Origin: Paenibacillus prosopidis
GTDB lineage: Bacteria; Bacillota; Bacilli; Paenibacillales; Paenibacillaceae
Reading direction: 5' to 3'
NCBI RefSeq assembly: GCF_003337375.1
Contig: NZ_QPJD01000011.1
Span: 176,662-240,661 of the forward strand
Length of the DNA stretch: 64,000 nucleotides
In this document: in pieces, positions 7,443 through 16,833 of the stretch
Position numbering within the stretch: the first letter of the stretch is position 1
Layout of the letters: each line of letters begins with the position of its first letter
Program-made: the position numbers and the translations under genes
The notes under the pieces: generated by a model
Seen by the model: the letters and a program-made list of their open reading frames with translations, nothing else
Told to the model about the DNA's origin: nothing
The model's database searches: none

Positions 7443-8267
7443 TTATTTGGAAACAGGTACCGCATCATAATACTCTTCAAGCGTTTCGCCGCTTTCTTTA
7501 AGCTCAGCAGCCAGCTCCGTCCCGACATATCTCAAATGCCATGGCTCATATTGGTAGCCGGTAATCGCTTCTTTACCTTTCAGGTATCGAATGATAAAGC
7601 CAAATTCATGCGCATGCTCCTCCAGCCATAACGCTTCCTTCGTACCCGCAAAGCAATCCGCCGCCGCGCATTTACCGTCGCTGCCGGAGATGTCAATGGC
7701 TAAGCCGGTTTCATGCTCGCTTGTACCGGGAAAAGCGCTGTACGTTCTTGCTTTCACTAAGCCGTCTCTCTTTACATACCGTTCAAACAGCGATTTTTGG
7801 GTCGTATGGGAACGATATGCGGATACGCCGGCCAACGCGATGCTATCGTTTTCTGCCGCTGTAAACATCTCCTCGATCGCCCCGGCCGCCTCTTTGCGCA
7901 GCATCCGCTTTTCAACTTTCTCATCAAATATAAATCGCACATCCGGATATACTAAGTCAGAAGGATTATAATCTTCCGGAAGCTTATTTTGCTTGTTCAC
8001 CATCACAGTAATGCTCTCCGGCTGTGCAATTACAGCCAAACCATCCTCCGTCTGGCCAGCTTGTCCATCCCCGGCAGCCGGCGTCTCGACATTATCTGCG
8101 TTTTCTAATACATCCTGCACTTCCCCGCCGCTCTCTACGGTGCCTTCTTCCACAGCAGACTGCTTAGGAGGAATCGTCGTTGAATCGCCGGTCTTGATAA
8201 AGGAGTAAACAATCACCATAGACGCGCATACGATAATAAAAAACAAAAACCTTTTTCTTTTTTTCAT
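7443..8267 (-). CDS. VanY-type D-alanyl-D-alanine carboxypeptidase
   Basis: 274-residue peptidase M15B that trims the terminal D-Ala from peptidoglycan precursors outside the membrane. An N-terminal hydrophobic segment (FLFFIIVCASMVIVYSF) acts as signal or anchor. A variable linker of about 90 residues precedes the catalytic domain. Zinc and catalytic motifs are SEHETGLAIDI (HxxxxxxD) and EPWHLRY. SAYRSHTTQ is the conserved substrate-loop block. The start follows GGAGG by 6 bases. No vancomycin-resistance genes are near, so a housekeeping or cell-wall maturation role is more likely than resistance. Confidence 0.9.
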   Translation of the reverse strand: MKKRKRFLFFIIVCASMVIVYSFIKTGDSTTIPPKQSAVEEGTVESGGEVQDVLENADNVETPAAGDGQAGQTEDGLAVIAQPESITVMVNKQNKLPEDYNPSDLVYPDVRFIFDEKVEKRMLRKEAAGAIEEMFTAAENDSIALAGVSAYRSHTTQKSLFERYVKRDGLVKARTYSAFPGTSEHETGLAIDISGSDGKCAAADCFAGTKEALWLEEHAHEFGFIIRYLKGKEAITGYQYEPWHLRYVGTELAAELKESGETLEEYYDAVPVSK

Positions 8268-8431
8268 GAAGAGCCTCCAGCTGTTATTTTTACATATATT
8301 CCATGTATTTATTCGAGGGTTTGCGCCTTGCCTTCTTACTTGCTAATTAATAGACTACTAAAACAAACACAATGTTTCAAACTTTATCATATTTCATTTG
8401 CTTGATTGGGCATGGAGGTGCCTTTTGCCTT

Positions 8432-8461
8432 TTGACATTGGTCCATAATTAGGAGCATAAT
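8432..8461 (+). promoter_or_regulatory. Sigma-A promoter of ltaS-like gene
   Basis: TTGACA (8432-8437), 18 bases, CATAAT (8456-8461). Start expected near 8468, giving a leader of about 90 bases before the ATG at 8557. Confidence 0.6.
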
Positions 8462-8494
8462 GGATATAAGTTTACAATACTTATATATAACTTC

Positions 8495-8534
8495 AAACGG
8501 GCTGCTAGCTCTATCCACGAGACGGCCTGTTTTT
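8495..8534 (+). terminator. Possible attenuator hairpin in ltaS leader
   Basis: AAACGGGC and GCCTGTTT can pair (one G-U) across a 22-base loop, and the stem ends in TTTTT. It lies between the predicted start and the ltaS ribosome site, so it could reduce read-through. The long loop makes this weak. Confidence 0.3.
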
Positions 8535-8556
8535 GCTGTGAAAGGTAGGCGGTTAA

Positions 8557-10419
8557 ATGACATTTCTTACTCCAAAACGATTGTTAAGCACTCGTCCCAT
8601 ACTATTTTTCTCATTTATTATGCTTCTCAAAAGCTATCTCGCGTGGATGGTTATTTTTGAAGACGGGTTTTCCTGGACAACGATATTAAAAGAAATTCCC
8701 TTTGTTCTTATCGTGTACTGCTTAATAGAATGGTTCGCATCAAAACGTAAGCTAATTTACTATTTAATCGCGAATCTAGTCATGACACTCATCTTATTTG
8801 CCGTCATTATGTATTATAAGTATTACGGCGTTATCGTAACTTATCTTGCGCTCGAACAAGTGAATCAGGTTACCGCGGTAAAAAATAGCGTATTTTCACT
8901 CATGGACCCTTACTACTTGCTAATCTTCATTGACATCATCATTATGGCTGTTCTCTTGTTCCGGCCGAAGAAAGCGCTCAATTGGAAGAGAGAAAGCTCG
9001 AAGAAAGAAAATAAACGGCTTGTTGTTGCTCTATTTAGCATATCGATCGCTCTGTGCTTGTTTAACATTTTGCCAAACCGCGCCAGCATGAATGAGATTC
9101 TCAAAGCGGAGCAAATGGGTATCCTCAACTACGAGGCTTATATGATTTTCTCGAATAAAGACGTTGAGCTGCTCGATCCAAACCATATCACGCAGGCCAA
9201 AATTGACACGGTCAAAAAGGTTCAGCAGCCTGCAACACCTGAGCTTTGGCAGAAGGCGGCCGGCAAAAACGTCATTATTATTCAAATGGAGTCGTTCCAA
9301 AACTTCCTTGTTAATTTGAAAATCGACGGACAAGAAGTTACGCCGAACCTTAATAAGCTAGTAAACGAAAATTACTATTTCAAGCACTTCTACCAGCAGG
9401 TCGGTCAAGGAAATACGTCGGATGCCGAATTCGTGGTAAATACTTCATTCTACATTCCGCCGCGCGGCGCAGCGACGATGGAATACGGGGACAAAGAACT
9501 TCCAAGCTTGCCGAAATTGCTCAAAGCGCAGGGATACGATACGGCAACGTTCCATACGAACGTTGTGGAGTTTTGGAATCGCAGCGAGCTTTACAAATCG
9601 CTCGGTTTTGACCGTTATTATGATCAAAAGTTTTTTGGCCTTGAAGATACTGTCTTTTTCGGAGCCTCTGATGAACAGCTATATGCTAAAACGGCTGCGG
9701 AATTGGATCGTATGAGTCAAAACGGTAAGCCGTTTTACTCGCACATCATCTCGATGACTGCGCATCATCCGTTTACTATTCCTGCGGAAAAATACAAAAT
9801 GACTTTGCCGGAGCGTTATGAAAACACCTTTGTTGGCGATTATATACGCTCGCAAAACTATGCGGACTATGCCCTCGGCTTGTTCATTGAAGATTTGAAG
9901 GCACGCGGCATTTGGGACGACAGCTTGGTTCTGCTTTACGGCGATCATCTCGGCCTTCCCATTTATTCGCTTGACCGCGATGACAAAGAGCTGATGGCTG
10001 AAATTTACGGCCGTGAATACGGCTATACCGATATGATCAACATTCCGCTCGTGGTCGCATCAACCGGTATTACGGAGCATAAAGTTTTTGATCAGCTTGG
10101 CGGTCAGGTTGACGTCCTGCCCACGGTCGCGAACCTGCTTGGCATTTCCCTGGACGATCATATTAACTTTGGACAAGATTTGTTTAACCAAACTTATAAC
10201 GTGCTGCCGCAGCGCTATTACTTGCCAACCGGCTCGTTCCTCAGCAGCAAGGAGCTGTTCATGTCGGGCAGCGGCTATGAAGACGGCAAGCATTACTCGT
10301 TAGCCGGTGACGGCGTCACCGAGCAGGAAGCAACCGAGGATGAATATCAGCGCGCGCTCGAGCTGCTGAATCTATCGGATAGCTATGTAAGCCAATTACC
10401 AAGCTGGAAGAAGCAATAA
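8557..10419 (+). CDS. ltaS: Lipoteichoic acid synthase / LtaS-family phosphoglycerol transferase
   Basis: 620 residues. Five N-terminal membrane helices (about 1-165) are followed by a linker and an extracellular sulfatase-type domain. The domain carries the catalytic residues of LtaS: Glu in IIIQMESFQNF, the Thr nucleophile in GQGNTSDAEF, and Asp-His in LYGDHLGL. It would polymerise glycerol phosphate from phosphatidylglycerol onto a lipid anchor. AGGTAGGCGG precedes the ATG. A promoter lies at 8432-8461 and a bidirectional terminator follows. Firmicutes often carry several LtaS paralogues (synthase, primase, stress variant); which one this is cannot be told from sequence alone. Confidence 0.9.
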   Translation: MTFLTPKRLLSTRPILFFSFIMLLKSYLAWMVIFEDGFSWTTILKEIPFVLIVYCLIEWFASKRKLIYYLIANLVMTLILFAVIMYYKYYGVIVTYLALEQVNQVTAVKNSVFSLMDPYYLLIFIDIIIMAVLLFRPKKALNWKRESSKKENKRLVVALFSISIALCLFNILPNRASMNEILKAEQMGILNYEAYMIFSNKDVELLDPNHITQAKIDTVKKVQQPATPELWQKAAGKNVIIIQMESFQNFLVNLKIDGQEVTPNLNKLVNENYYFKHFYQQVGQGNTSDAEFVVNTSFYIPPRGAATMEYGDKELPSLPKLLKAQGYDTATFHTNVVEFWNRSELYKSLGFDRYYDQKFFGLEDTVFFGASDEQLYAKTAAELDRMSQNGKPFYSHIISMTAHHPFTIPAEKYKMTLPERYENTFVGDYIRSQNYADYALGLFIEDLKARGIWDDSLVLLYGDHLGLPIYSLDRDDKELMAEIYGREYGYTDMINIPLVVASTGITEHKVFDQLGGQVDVLPTVANLLGISLDDHINFGQDLFNQTYNVLPQRYYLPTGSFLSSKELFMSGSGYEDGKHYSLAGDGVTEQEATEDEYQRALELLNLSDSYVSQLPSWKKQ

Positions 10420-10422
10420 ATA

Positions 10423-10470
10423 AAATGGCTCACCCTAAAGCGGCAAAAGCGGCTTAAGGGTGAGCCATTT
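10423..10470. terminator. Bidirectional terminator between ltaS and bcp
   Basis: 14-bp perfect stem AAATGGCTCACCCT/AGGGTGAGCCATTT with a 20-base loop. T-rich sequence follows on both sides, between two converging genes. Confidence 0.8.
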
Positions 10471-10474
10471 CCTT

Positions 10475-10948
10475 TTAAATACCTTTAACTGCCTCAAGCA
10501 CTTCCTTCACATGACCCTCCACGCTGACCTCGCGCCATTCCTTAACGAGCGTACCTTGCTCATCAAGGAGAAAAGTGGAGCGTTCGATCCCCATAAACTC
10601 TTTGCCGTCTCTGCTCCGCAGCTTCCACACGCCAAACAGCTTGGAAACCGTAAGCTCGGTATCTGACAATAGCAAGAATGGCAGCTCATGCATATCTACA
10701 AATTGCTCATGCGAGGCTAAATCATCAGGGCTAATGCCGATAACCTCCGCATTGTTCGCACCGAACTCTCCATTGAAGTCGCGGAAATCGCAGGATTCCG
10801 TCGTACAGCCCGGAGTCATATCCTTCGGATAAAAATAAATGACGAGCTTTTTCCCTGCATAATCCGCTAGCTCGATTTCCTTGCCGTTTGATGCCTGCAG
10901 CTTAAAATTCGGCACCTTGTCCCCTACATGCACTTGGATTTGTCCCAT
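10475..10948 (-). CDS. bcp: Thiol peroxidase Bcp/PrxQ-type peroxiredoxin
   Basis: 157-residue atypical peroxiredoxin that reduces peroxides using thioredoxin. TPGCTTESCDFRD holds the peroxidatic Cys and a second Cys five residues later, the PrxQ arrangement. The thioredoxin fold is continuous (KLVIYFYPKDMTPG, VIGISPDDLASHEQF). AGGAG lies 7 bases before the ATG. It is just downstream of the asparaginase gene on the same strand, with a 26-base gap, so the two may be co-transcribed. Confidence 0.94.
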   Translation of the reverse strand: MGQIQVHVGDKVPNFKLQASNGKEIELADYAGKKLVIYFYPKDMTPGCTTESCDFRDFNGEFGANNAEVIGISPDDLASHEQFVDMHELPFLLLSDTELTVSKLFGVWKLRSRDGKEFMGIERSTFLLDEQGTLVKEWREVSVEGHVKEVLEAVKGI

Positions 10949-10974
10949 GATCAGTCTCCTCTATTTAATATTAT

Positions 10975-12036
10975 TTATTGCACTTCGTTGCGCTCGTAAT
11001 ACAAAGATGTCCCTGTCACAAATGCTGCCGCCTGATCTTTGGTGTCATATAAACCATACGCAAGCATGAGCTTCGTAACAGCCGCTTCTATCGACATATT
11101 TTCAATGACGATTGCTCCCGCTTCAATGAGGCGTAGAGAAGAGGAGTATCGCGCATCCGAACGGTCTCTAATCGGGCAAATATAGAAATCGATGCCAAGC
11201 GCAAGGCAGCGGGCTATAAATTTCGGGAGGGAATAAGGCCCCTCCTCTATCGCACACGCCGTGCCCGAATGGTGCAAATCATGCAGCACAGCTTTCGGCG
11301 GCTTCGCCGCAAAATCATAAAACGAATAATTTAACCCGGGATATGGTTTTATGTATACGATACCCGTGTCGATTGCGAGCGTCTGAGGCTCCCATTCGAA
11401 CCGTGAAACAGGCGGCTGCGTAAGCGTCTCCGGCTTCGGATTGCGCGCATGTTCACGCCACACAAACCTTCTATTTACCATCGTACCATAAGGTATGCCA
11501 TAGGGACTGCCAAATTGATCCGTAAACGATACGGACTGCGTAATCCTCGTCCCCAAGTAAACGAGCGGCTCCCCTTGATCGTTCTCATACAGGGCAAACA
11601 CACCCGGCAAAGCGTCGTTCGCTATAAAATCGATCGCATTCGTGAAGTTCCGGAGACCGTTGCTGCGCTCATCGGATAGCGGATAATTGCTTGCCGTCAG
11701 CACGACCGGTACCCTCGTGTCCGCAAACAAATAACCCATCATCGCAGCGCTATACGCAAGCGTATCCGAGCCATGCGTAACGATAACGCCAGCATAAGCG
11801 TCCAGGTCAACGCCGCGAATCGCTGCAGCAAGCGCTTGCCAATCGTCCGGCGTTATATTTTCGCTTAGCAGATTCAGCGGCTGTACCGCTTGAAGCTTCA
11901 CATCGTCTCTATACAGCGGACTGTTGTTATAAGCTTCTATTAGTGAATAGGAGCCTGATTGATCGACATCAATGCCTGCTCCCTGCCTTTTGCTGCCAAT
12001 GGTGCCTCCTGTAAATACGACCAGCAGATGCTTCAT
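10975..12036 (-). CDS. ansA: L-asparaginase, cytoplasmic type
   Basis: 353 residues. Hydrolyses asparagine to aspartate and ammonia. The two conserved threonine sites are visible: TGGTIGS near the N-terminus and THGSDTLAYSAAM around residue 90. No signal peptide, so it is a cytoplasmic type-I-like enzyme. AAGGAGG precedes the ATG. The next gene on this strand is bcp, 26 bases downstream. The C-terminal half is more divergent than in the E. coli enzymes but collinear with the family. Confidence 0.88.
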   Translation of the reverse strand: MKHLLVVFTGGTIGSKRQGAGIDVDQSGSYSLIEAYNNSPLYRDDVKLQAVQPLNLLSENITPDDWQALAAAIRGVDLDAYAGVIVTHGSDTLAYSAAMMGYLFADTRVPVVLTASNYPLSDERSNGLRNFTNAIDFIANDALPGVFALYENDQGEPLVYLGTRITQSVSFTDQFGSPYGIPYGTMVNRRFVWREHARNPKPETLTQPPVSRFEWEPQTLAIDTGIVYIKPYPGLNYSFYDFAAKPPKAVLHDLHHSGTACAIEEGPYSLPKFIARCLALGIDFYICPIRDRSDARYSSSLRLIEAGAIVIENMSIEAAVTKLMLAYGLYDTKDQAAAFVTGTSLYYERNEVQ

Positions 12037-12195
12037 GGACCATCCTCCTTGCGATCATGCTAAATGAACTTATGTATACCGTTATCGTATATGCCGTTCC
12101 GCATCCAGGTCAATACTCTTCATGCTCTTAACAGGTTACCCCGTCCGGCTGATTTCATCATATTTTAACCAATTTTGATAAAGTGTAAATAATAA

Positions 12196-12210
12196 TAATA
12201 ATCATTGTCA
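12196..12210. promoter_or_regulatory. Fur-box-like site upstream of PadR regulator
   Basis: TAATAATCATTGTCA matches 13 of 15 positions of the Fur consensus TGATAATNATTATCA. It lies 60 bases before the PadR-family start and overlaps the likely promoter. The left part merges with an (AAT)n run, so some of the match could be chance. Confidence 0.5.
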
Positions 12211-12270
12211 ATGCTGTAGAAGAAGCTTGCGATAGGCATATATCGCATTACGATAACTGAGGTGACTAAC

Positions 12271-12846
12271 ATGCTGGACATAAAGAAAGATGCATATGCA
12301 GAGAAGCCGCACCGTGGCGGCAATAGTCAAGGAGTTGATGGGCATCGAGGCAGCGGCAAACGGTATTTTGGCCGAGGCGGTGTAAGGTTTGCCCTGCTAA
12401 AGCTGCTCGAGGGTGAGCCGATGCATGGTTATCAGATGATGAAAGCTTTGGAGGAACAATCCGGAGGGCTGTACGCGCCAAGCGCAGGCTCCATCTATCC
12501 AGCGCTGCAGATGCTCGTGAAGAGCGGATTTGTAGTCGTCAAAGAAGAGGAAGGCGGAAAAAAGGTCTATAAGATCACGGAGCAAGGCCGTTCTGCCTTA
12601 ATACTGCTTCCGGATGGATCAAGACGCGCTGCAGCCGGTGATGTCCGCCACTCTCCTCAGGCGGCAGCATTTCTGAACGAGAGGATACGGCGCACGCTTG
12701 GTCTCTCGAATGAATCCTTCGATCTGCTCCGCCTGGTCACCCGGGCTGAGCATGAGGCAATCGCCAGCAAGGAGCTTTCCGCTAAGCTTCGGCAGCTTCT
12801 CCACAAGCAGAAACAGCTAATTATCCAATTTCTGGTTGGGCACTGA
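12271..12846 (+). CDS. PadR-family regulator, YqjI-like
   Basis: 191 residues. A charged glycine/histidine-containing N-terminal extension of about 35 residues leads into a PadR winged helix (RFALLKLLEGEPMHGYQMMK, APSAGSIYPALQMLVKSG, KKVYKITEQGR) and a helical C-terminal half. The extension-plus-PadR layout resembles E. coli YqjI, a metal-responsive regulator, but the extension here is poor in His and Cys. A Fur-like box upstream adds a link to iron. The ATG at 12271 follows TGAGGTG by 6 bases and is preferred to the in-frame GTG at 12262. Targets unknown. Confidence 0.75.
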   Translation: MLDIKKDAYAEKPHRGGNSQGVDGHRGSGKRYFGRGGVRFALLKLLEGEPMHGYQMMKALEEQSGGLYAPSAGSIYPALQMLVKSGFVVVKEEEGGKKVYKITEQGRSALILLPDGSRRAAAGDVRHSPQAAAFLNERIRRTLGLSNESFDLLRLVTRAEHEAIASKELSAKLRQLLHKQKQLIIQFLVGH

Positions 12847-12852
12847 AATGAT

Positions 12853-12902
12853 AAAAAAAGGAGCTGCCCATCCAGGTCTACGACCTTGGGAAGCCCCTTT
12901 TT
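12853..12902. terminator. Bidirectional terminator
   Basis: AAAAAGG-GCT-CCC pairs with GGG-AGC-CCTTTTT around a loop of about 20 bases (two mismatches). It ends in T on the plus strand and has matching A on the other, between converging genes. Confidence 0.65.
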
Positions 12903-12908
12903 CAACCT

Positions 12909-15900
12909 TTAAATCGTTGTATCATGCGATACTTGATGTCCTTGCGTGCCGTGTGCCCGCTCTAGTGAAAATCCTTCACTTCCCGCATCCTGCTTGCGTC
13001 CCATGAACGGCCACCAGTTAGCCGGTCCGAACATGCGCACCATAACCGGAACAAACAATGGAAGCATAAGCAGCGCGTACATGAATAGTCCGCATAATAC
13101 GATCGTCGCGATTTGCAGGAGTGACATCACGCCTGACGGAAGCATCGCGGCGAAGGTTCCTCCCAAAATAACGGCAGCTGACATAATAACCGTACCCATG
13201 TTTTTCATCGCTTCCAGAATCGCTTCCTGAGGCGGCATATGCCGGTACTCTTTGAAACGGTCCATTAGGAATATACTGTAGTCGATACCTAGCGCGACCA
13301 GCATAACGAAGCCGAAAAATGGCACCGCCCAGCTTATGCCCGATTGCCCGAGCAGCCGCACGAAAATTACTTCCGCAATCGCAAGCGAAGAATAGAACGT
13401 CACGAGGAGCGATGCGATCAGGTAAAGCGGCATGACGATCGAACGGAACAGGATGATGAGTATAATCGAGATTCCGATCAGCATCAAAATAACCGTGCGG
13501 GAATAATCGGCATCCGAAATGTTGCTAAGGTCGTTATTCATGCTCGTAACGCCGCCGATCGCTACTTGCGCGCCGCTATAGTCCGTCCCTTGAACGGCAC
13601 GTTTGGCTGCAGCCTCCAGCCCGTCAATTTGGGCCATCGTTTCCTGCGAGTACGGGTTGCCGCTAAATACGACATCGAACTTCGCCGTCTGGCGGTCCTC
13701 CGACATATAGACATTCAGTGCGGATTGGAACTCCTCATCCGCAATCGCTTCCTCTGGAATATACCAGCCCGTCATTTGTTTATCCGGCGATTCTGCCAAG
13801 CCATTCAAATAACCGCCTGCGGAAGCTAAACCATCGGTTACTTGCGATAAACCGTCTACGCTTTGATCAAGTCCGCTCGTAAGCTCACCAAGCTGATCAT
13901 TTAACGCAGCGAAGCCGGCTTGAAGCTCCTTCTGTCCGCTCGACAGCTCATTAAAGCCCTGTGAGACGCTTGGCAGCTTCGAAACGATTTGCCCTTGACC
14001 TGCCGCAGCTTGTGCAATGCCGCTTTGCAGCTCCACAATTCCCGCTGCCAGCTTGCTAAGGCCTGCTGCGAGCGCCGATTGTCCGCCTGAAGCCTGCGCG
14101 AAGCCCTCATTCGCTTGCGTCATCCCTGCCGAGATGCCTGCAAGCTGCTCATTCATCTGTGACAATTGGCCGCTGATGCCTGCTGCGCCTTGCTGCAGCT
14201 GGCCAAGCGTGCTTAACGCCTGCTGGAAAGCATCGTCGTTCTCCAGCTCCGGATAGCTATCCTGCAAACCGCTGAGACTCTGCTCTACGCCTGACAATCC
14301 TTCTGCAAGCTTCGCCTGCTCGGAAGCAACGGCACGATAGGCTCCAGTTAATTGACCGAGGCCGCCGCCCAGCTGCTCATAGCTGCCGAGCAATTCACGG
14401 CTGGCCGCTGCCAGCTGCTCCGCACTCGCGTGCGCTTGCTTCAGACCCTCGCTAAGCTCTTCAGAGCCAGCAGAACCGTCCAGCAGACCCTGCTCAATTC
14501 GCTTAAGCCCGTTTCCAAGCTGTACGATACCTTCCTTCAGCTCATTCGTACCATCGACCAGCTGACCTGCGCCGTCTACAGCCTCGTTCAGCTTCGGCGC
14601 ATTTGCGCTTAGTGCGCTGCTAGCCTCCGATAATCCGTCTCCGATTTTACCTAAGCCTTCACCGCTCTTGCCAAGTCCGTCCTCAAGCGTCACTACTTGA
14701 TCAGATACGAGGAACTGCTCTATGACATCGCCAGTCGGCCGGGTTGCGCTGCGAACAACCTTGACGCCTTCCGTTTTCGCAAGCTCACGACTCACCTGCT
14801 CCAACGCGGCAAGTCCTTCAGGCGTATCCATCGGTTGATCTGCTTTGATAATGACCGTTGTCGGCAGCGAATCGCCAGGTCCAAAGCTATCCGAAATAAT
14901 ATTGAACGCTTTGACCGATTCGTACTTATCGCCAATCTCGTCAAGCGAGTTGAACGAGATCGAGCCTTTGTAAGCTGTCAGGAACGGAACGATGATAACC
15001 GCCAAAATAACAAGCGCCCATAACGGCCGTTTCAGCGAAAATTTACCGACAGTCCCCCATAGCCGGCTCGGCTTATGCTCAAGAGAGCCTCTGGATGGCC
15101 AAAATAATGCCTTGCCCAGCACCGCCATGAAAAACGGCACGATCGTAAACAGCGCGATGAGCAGCACCACTACTCCGACCGCAACCGCAACTGCCGAGCG
15201 GTAAAGCATGAAGGTCGAGAAACCAATAGACGCGAAGCCTACGAGCACCGCAAGTCCGGAGAACAGCACCGTTTTGCCGGCTGTCCGGTACGTATGAATA
15301 ATCGCCTCTGTCTTGTCGCCGCGATGGGCAAGCTCTTCTTTAAAACGGCTGATAAGCAGGATGCAATAGTCCGTTCCGATTCCGAACAATACGGCAACGA
15401 GAAATATTTGCGTAAAGTTCGAAAGCGGGAAATCGAAATAGTCGACCAAATAGGCAATAATCGACTGCGATACCAAATAAGTAAAACCAACCGCAACAAG
15501 CGGCACGAGCGGCGCAACCGCCGAACGGAATACTGCAAACAAGATGATTAAAATAAATCCGAGTGTAATAAACTCCGTCTTCTTAAGCCCTTCTTGCGAG
15601 CTTTGCACGACATCCTCGGAGATCAGCCAGTTACCGGTATAATAGTGATCAACCTTTACATCCGATATGGCATCATACAAACCATCGCGAAGCTCGGAAA
15701 GTTCACGGTCTCCCGCCTCCACATTTACGAGCGTTAGAACGGTGCTGCCATCCTCGGATACCATCTGCTCCTCCAGCTCTTTGGTATCAAAATGGCTTGT
15801 GACGGAGACGATGCCAATGGCCTCTCCTTCACGCTTCAGCTTATCGATGCCGCTCTTCACATCGGCTAAATCAGCGTCCGATAAGCCTCCTTCCTTATGA

Positions 15901-16124
15901 AACACAAGCACGGTTGCCATGCCGCTGCCAGCGCCTGCGCCGTCTTCCCCGCCAATCGCTTTCTGCAAATCACTTGCAATAGTCGACGAGTAGCCGTCCG
16001 GCACATTGATTTGTCCTTTTGTGCGAACGAGCTCCTCCATGCCCGGCGCGGTAATCATCAATCCGGCTGCAGCCGCCAGCCACAGCGCCAGCACCAGCCA
16101 TCTAAACTTTAATACGGTTCTCAT
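12909..16124 (-). CDS. ydgH: MMPL/RND-type membrane exporter, YdgH-like
   Basis: 1071 residues. Two six-helix MMPL blocks flank a very long, repetitive extracytoplasmic coil (about residues 470-800, rich in GLxxLxxG and QLxxG heptad-like repeats). Each membrane block carries the proton-relay GxDY motif: GTDYCILLISRF and GIDYSIFLMDRF. The architecture and length match B. subtilis YdgH, and the MarR gene just upstream reproduces the ydgG-ydgH pair. It probably exports a lipid, toxin or envelope compound using proton motive force. The substrate cannot be deduced. The ATG follows GAGGAG. Confidence 0.87.
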   Translation of the reverse strand: MRTVLKFRWLVLALWLAAAAGLMITAPGMEELVRTKGQINVPDGYSSTIASDLQKAIGGEDGAGAGSGMATVLVFHKEGGLSDADLADVKSGIDKLKREGEAIGIVSVTSHFDTKELEEQMVSEDGSTVLTLVNVEAGDRELSELRDGLYDAISDVKVDHYYTGNWLISEDVVQSSQEGLKKTEFITLGFILIILFAVFRSAVAPLVPLVAVGFTYLVSQSIIAYLVDYFDFPLSNFTQIFLVAVLFGIGTDYCILLISRFKEELAHRGDKTEAIIHTYRTAGKTVLFSGLAVLVGFASIGFSTFMLYRSAVAVAVGVVVLLIALFTIVPFFMAVLGKALFWPSRGSLEHKPSRLWGTVGKFSLKRPLWALVILAVIIVPFLTAYKGSISFNSLDEIGDKYESVKAFNIISDSFGPGDSLPTTVIIKADQPMDTPEGLAALEQVSRELAKTEGVKVVRSATRPTGDVIEQFLVSDQVVTLEDGLGKSGEGLGKIGDGLSEASSALSANAPKLNEAVDGAGQLVDGTNELKEGIVQLGNGLKRIEQGLLDGSAGSEELSEGLKQAHASAEQLAAASRELLGSYEQLGGGLGQLTGAYRAVASEQAKLAEGLSGVEQSLSGLQDSYPELENDDAFQQALSTLGQLQQGAAGISGQLSQMNEQLAGISAGMTQANEGFAQASGGQSALAAGLSKLAAGIVELQSGIAQAAAGQGQIVSKLPSVSQGFNELSSGQKELQAGFAALNDQLGELTSGLDQSVDGLSQVTDGLASAGGYLNGLAESPDKQMTGWYIPEEAIADEEFQSALNVYMSEDRQTAKFDVVFSGNPYSQETMAQIDGLEAAAKRAVQGTDYSGAQVAIGGVTSMNNDLSNISDADYSRTVILMLIGISIILIILFRSIVMPLYLIASLLVTFYSSLAIAEVIFVRLLGQSGISWAVPFFGFVMLVALGIDYSIFLMDRFKEYRHMPPQEAILEAMKNMGTVIMSAAVILGGTFAAMLPSGVMSLLQIATIVLCGLFMYALLMLPLFVPVMVRMFGPANWWPFMGRKQDAGSEGFSLERAHGTQGHQVSHDTTI

Positions 16125-16146
16125 CTCTAGGTACTCCTCTCCTCTA

Positions 16147-16587
16147 CTACGATTGCATCATTTCCTTCGCCAGCTTCTCAAACGTCTCGATAAAGTTTAG
16201 CGCTTCCTGCTCGTCAAAATGCTTCAAATAATTCGCAAGCATCGGTTGAAGCCTCTCCAGCATAATTTCGCACATCTTTACGCCTTCATCCGTCAATGCC
16301 AAATAAATGACTCTCCGATCCTTATCATCAGGCAGTCGTTTGATGAGCTTTTTGTCGGTTAATCGGGTTACAATAGCGGTAATGGAGCTTTTTCCGACAC
16401 AAAAAATATCAGCCAGCTCAGAGGATGTACACATTTCCCGCGTACACAAATACCGAAGTACCGCAAATTGGTCAACCGTCAATCCTTCCGGCATTTGCTC
16501 GCGGAACAACGCATTTAATCTCCGGTTGACGACAAAATTAGCCTGCTCGTAGCGCTCAATAATTTGATGCAATAAAACTTGATCCAC
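16147..16587 (-). CDS. ydgG: MarR-family repressor of the MMPL exporter
   Basis: About 146 residues with the MarR winged helix (QFAVLRYLCTREMCTSSELA, KSSITAIVTRLTDKKLIKR, DDKDRRVIYLALTDEG). The frame is open to an ATG at 16626, but AAGGAGG lies inside that frame 6 bases before GTG 16587, so the GTG is the likely start. It is 22 bases upstream of the exporter gene. Inverted repeats at 16633-16666 are suitable operators for autoregulation. Ligand unknown. Confidence 0.85.
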   Translation of the reverse strand: MDQVLLHQIIERYEQANFVVNRRLNALFREQMPEGLTVDQFAVLRYLCTREMCTSSELADIFCVGKSSITAIVTRLTDKKLIKRLPDDKDRRVIYLALTDEGVKMCEIMLERLQPMLANYLKHFDEQEALNFIETFEKLAKEMMQS

Positions 16588-16632
16588 ACTGTTGTCCTCC
16601 TTCTCATGCTGCTGCAGAACGCTCATAAAATG

Positions 16633-16666
16633 ATTCTATTGTAGAATAGTTCGATAATAGAACTAT
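16633..16666. promoter_or_regulatory. Operator-like inverted repeats before ydgG
   Basis: ATTCTA-TTG-TAGAAT (16633-16647) overlaps ATAGTTC-7 nt-GAACTAT (16646-16666). Both are perfect repeats of the size bound by MarR dimers and lie upstream of the MarR start. Confidence 0.6.
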
Positions 16667-16779
16667 ATCAAATGGCTAGGCACTTAAGCAATGGAACAGA
16701 TATGAATGTATTGTGAACATATAGTGAGTGTATGTCGGCGGCGCACCCCTCGATTTCTCTGAAATCCTATATAAATTAA

Positions 16780-16817
16780 AGGCTGCCCTATATAGTCATT
16801 GACTAATAGGACAGCCT
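16780..16817 (-). terminator. Terminator after secreted repeat protein gene
   Basis: AGGCTG-C-CCTAT pairs with ATAGG-A-CAGCCT. The minus-strand reading ends in TTTAATTTATA, serving the gene that ends at 16834. Confidence 0.65.
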
Positions 16818-16833
16818 CATTATTAGGTCTGAG

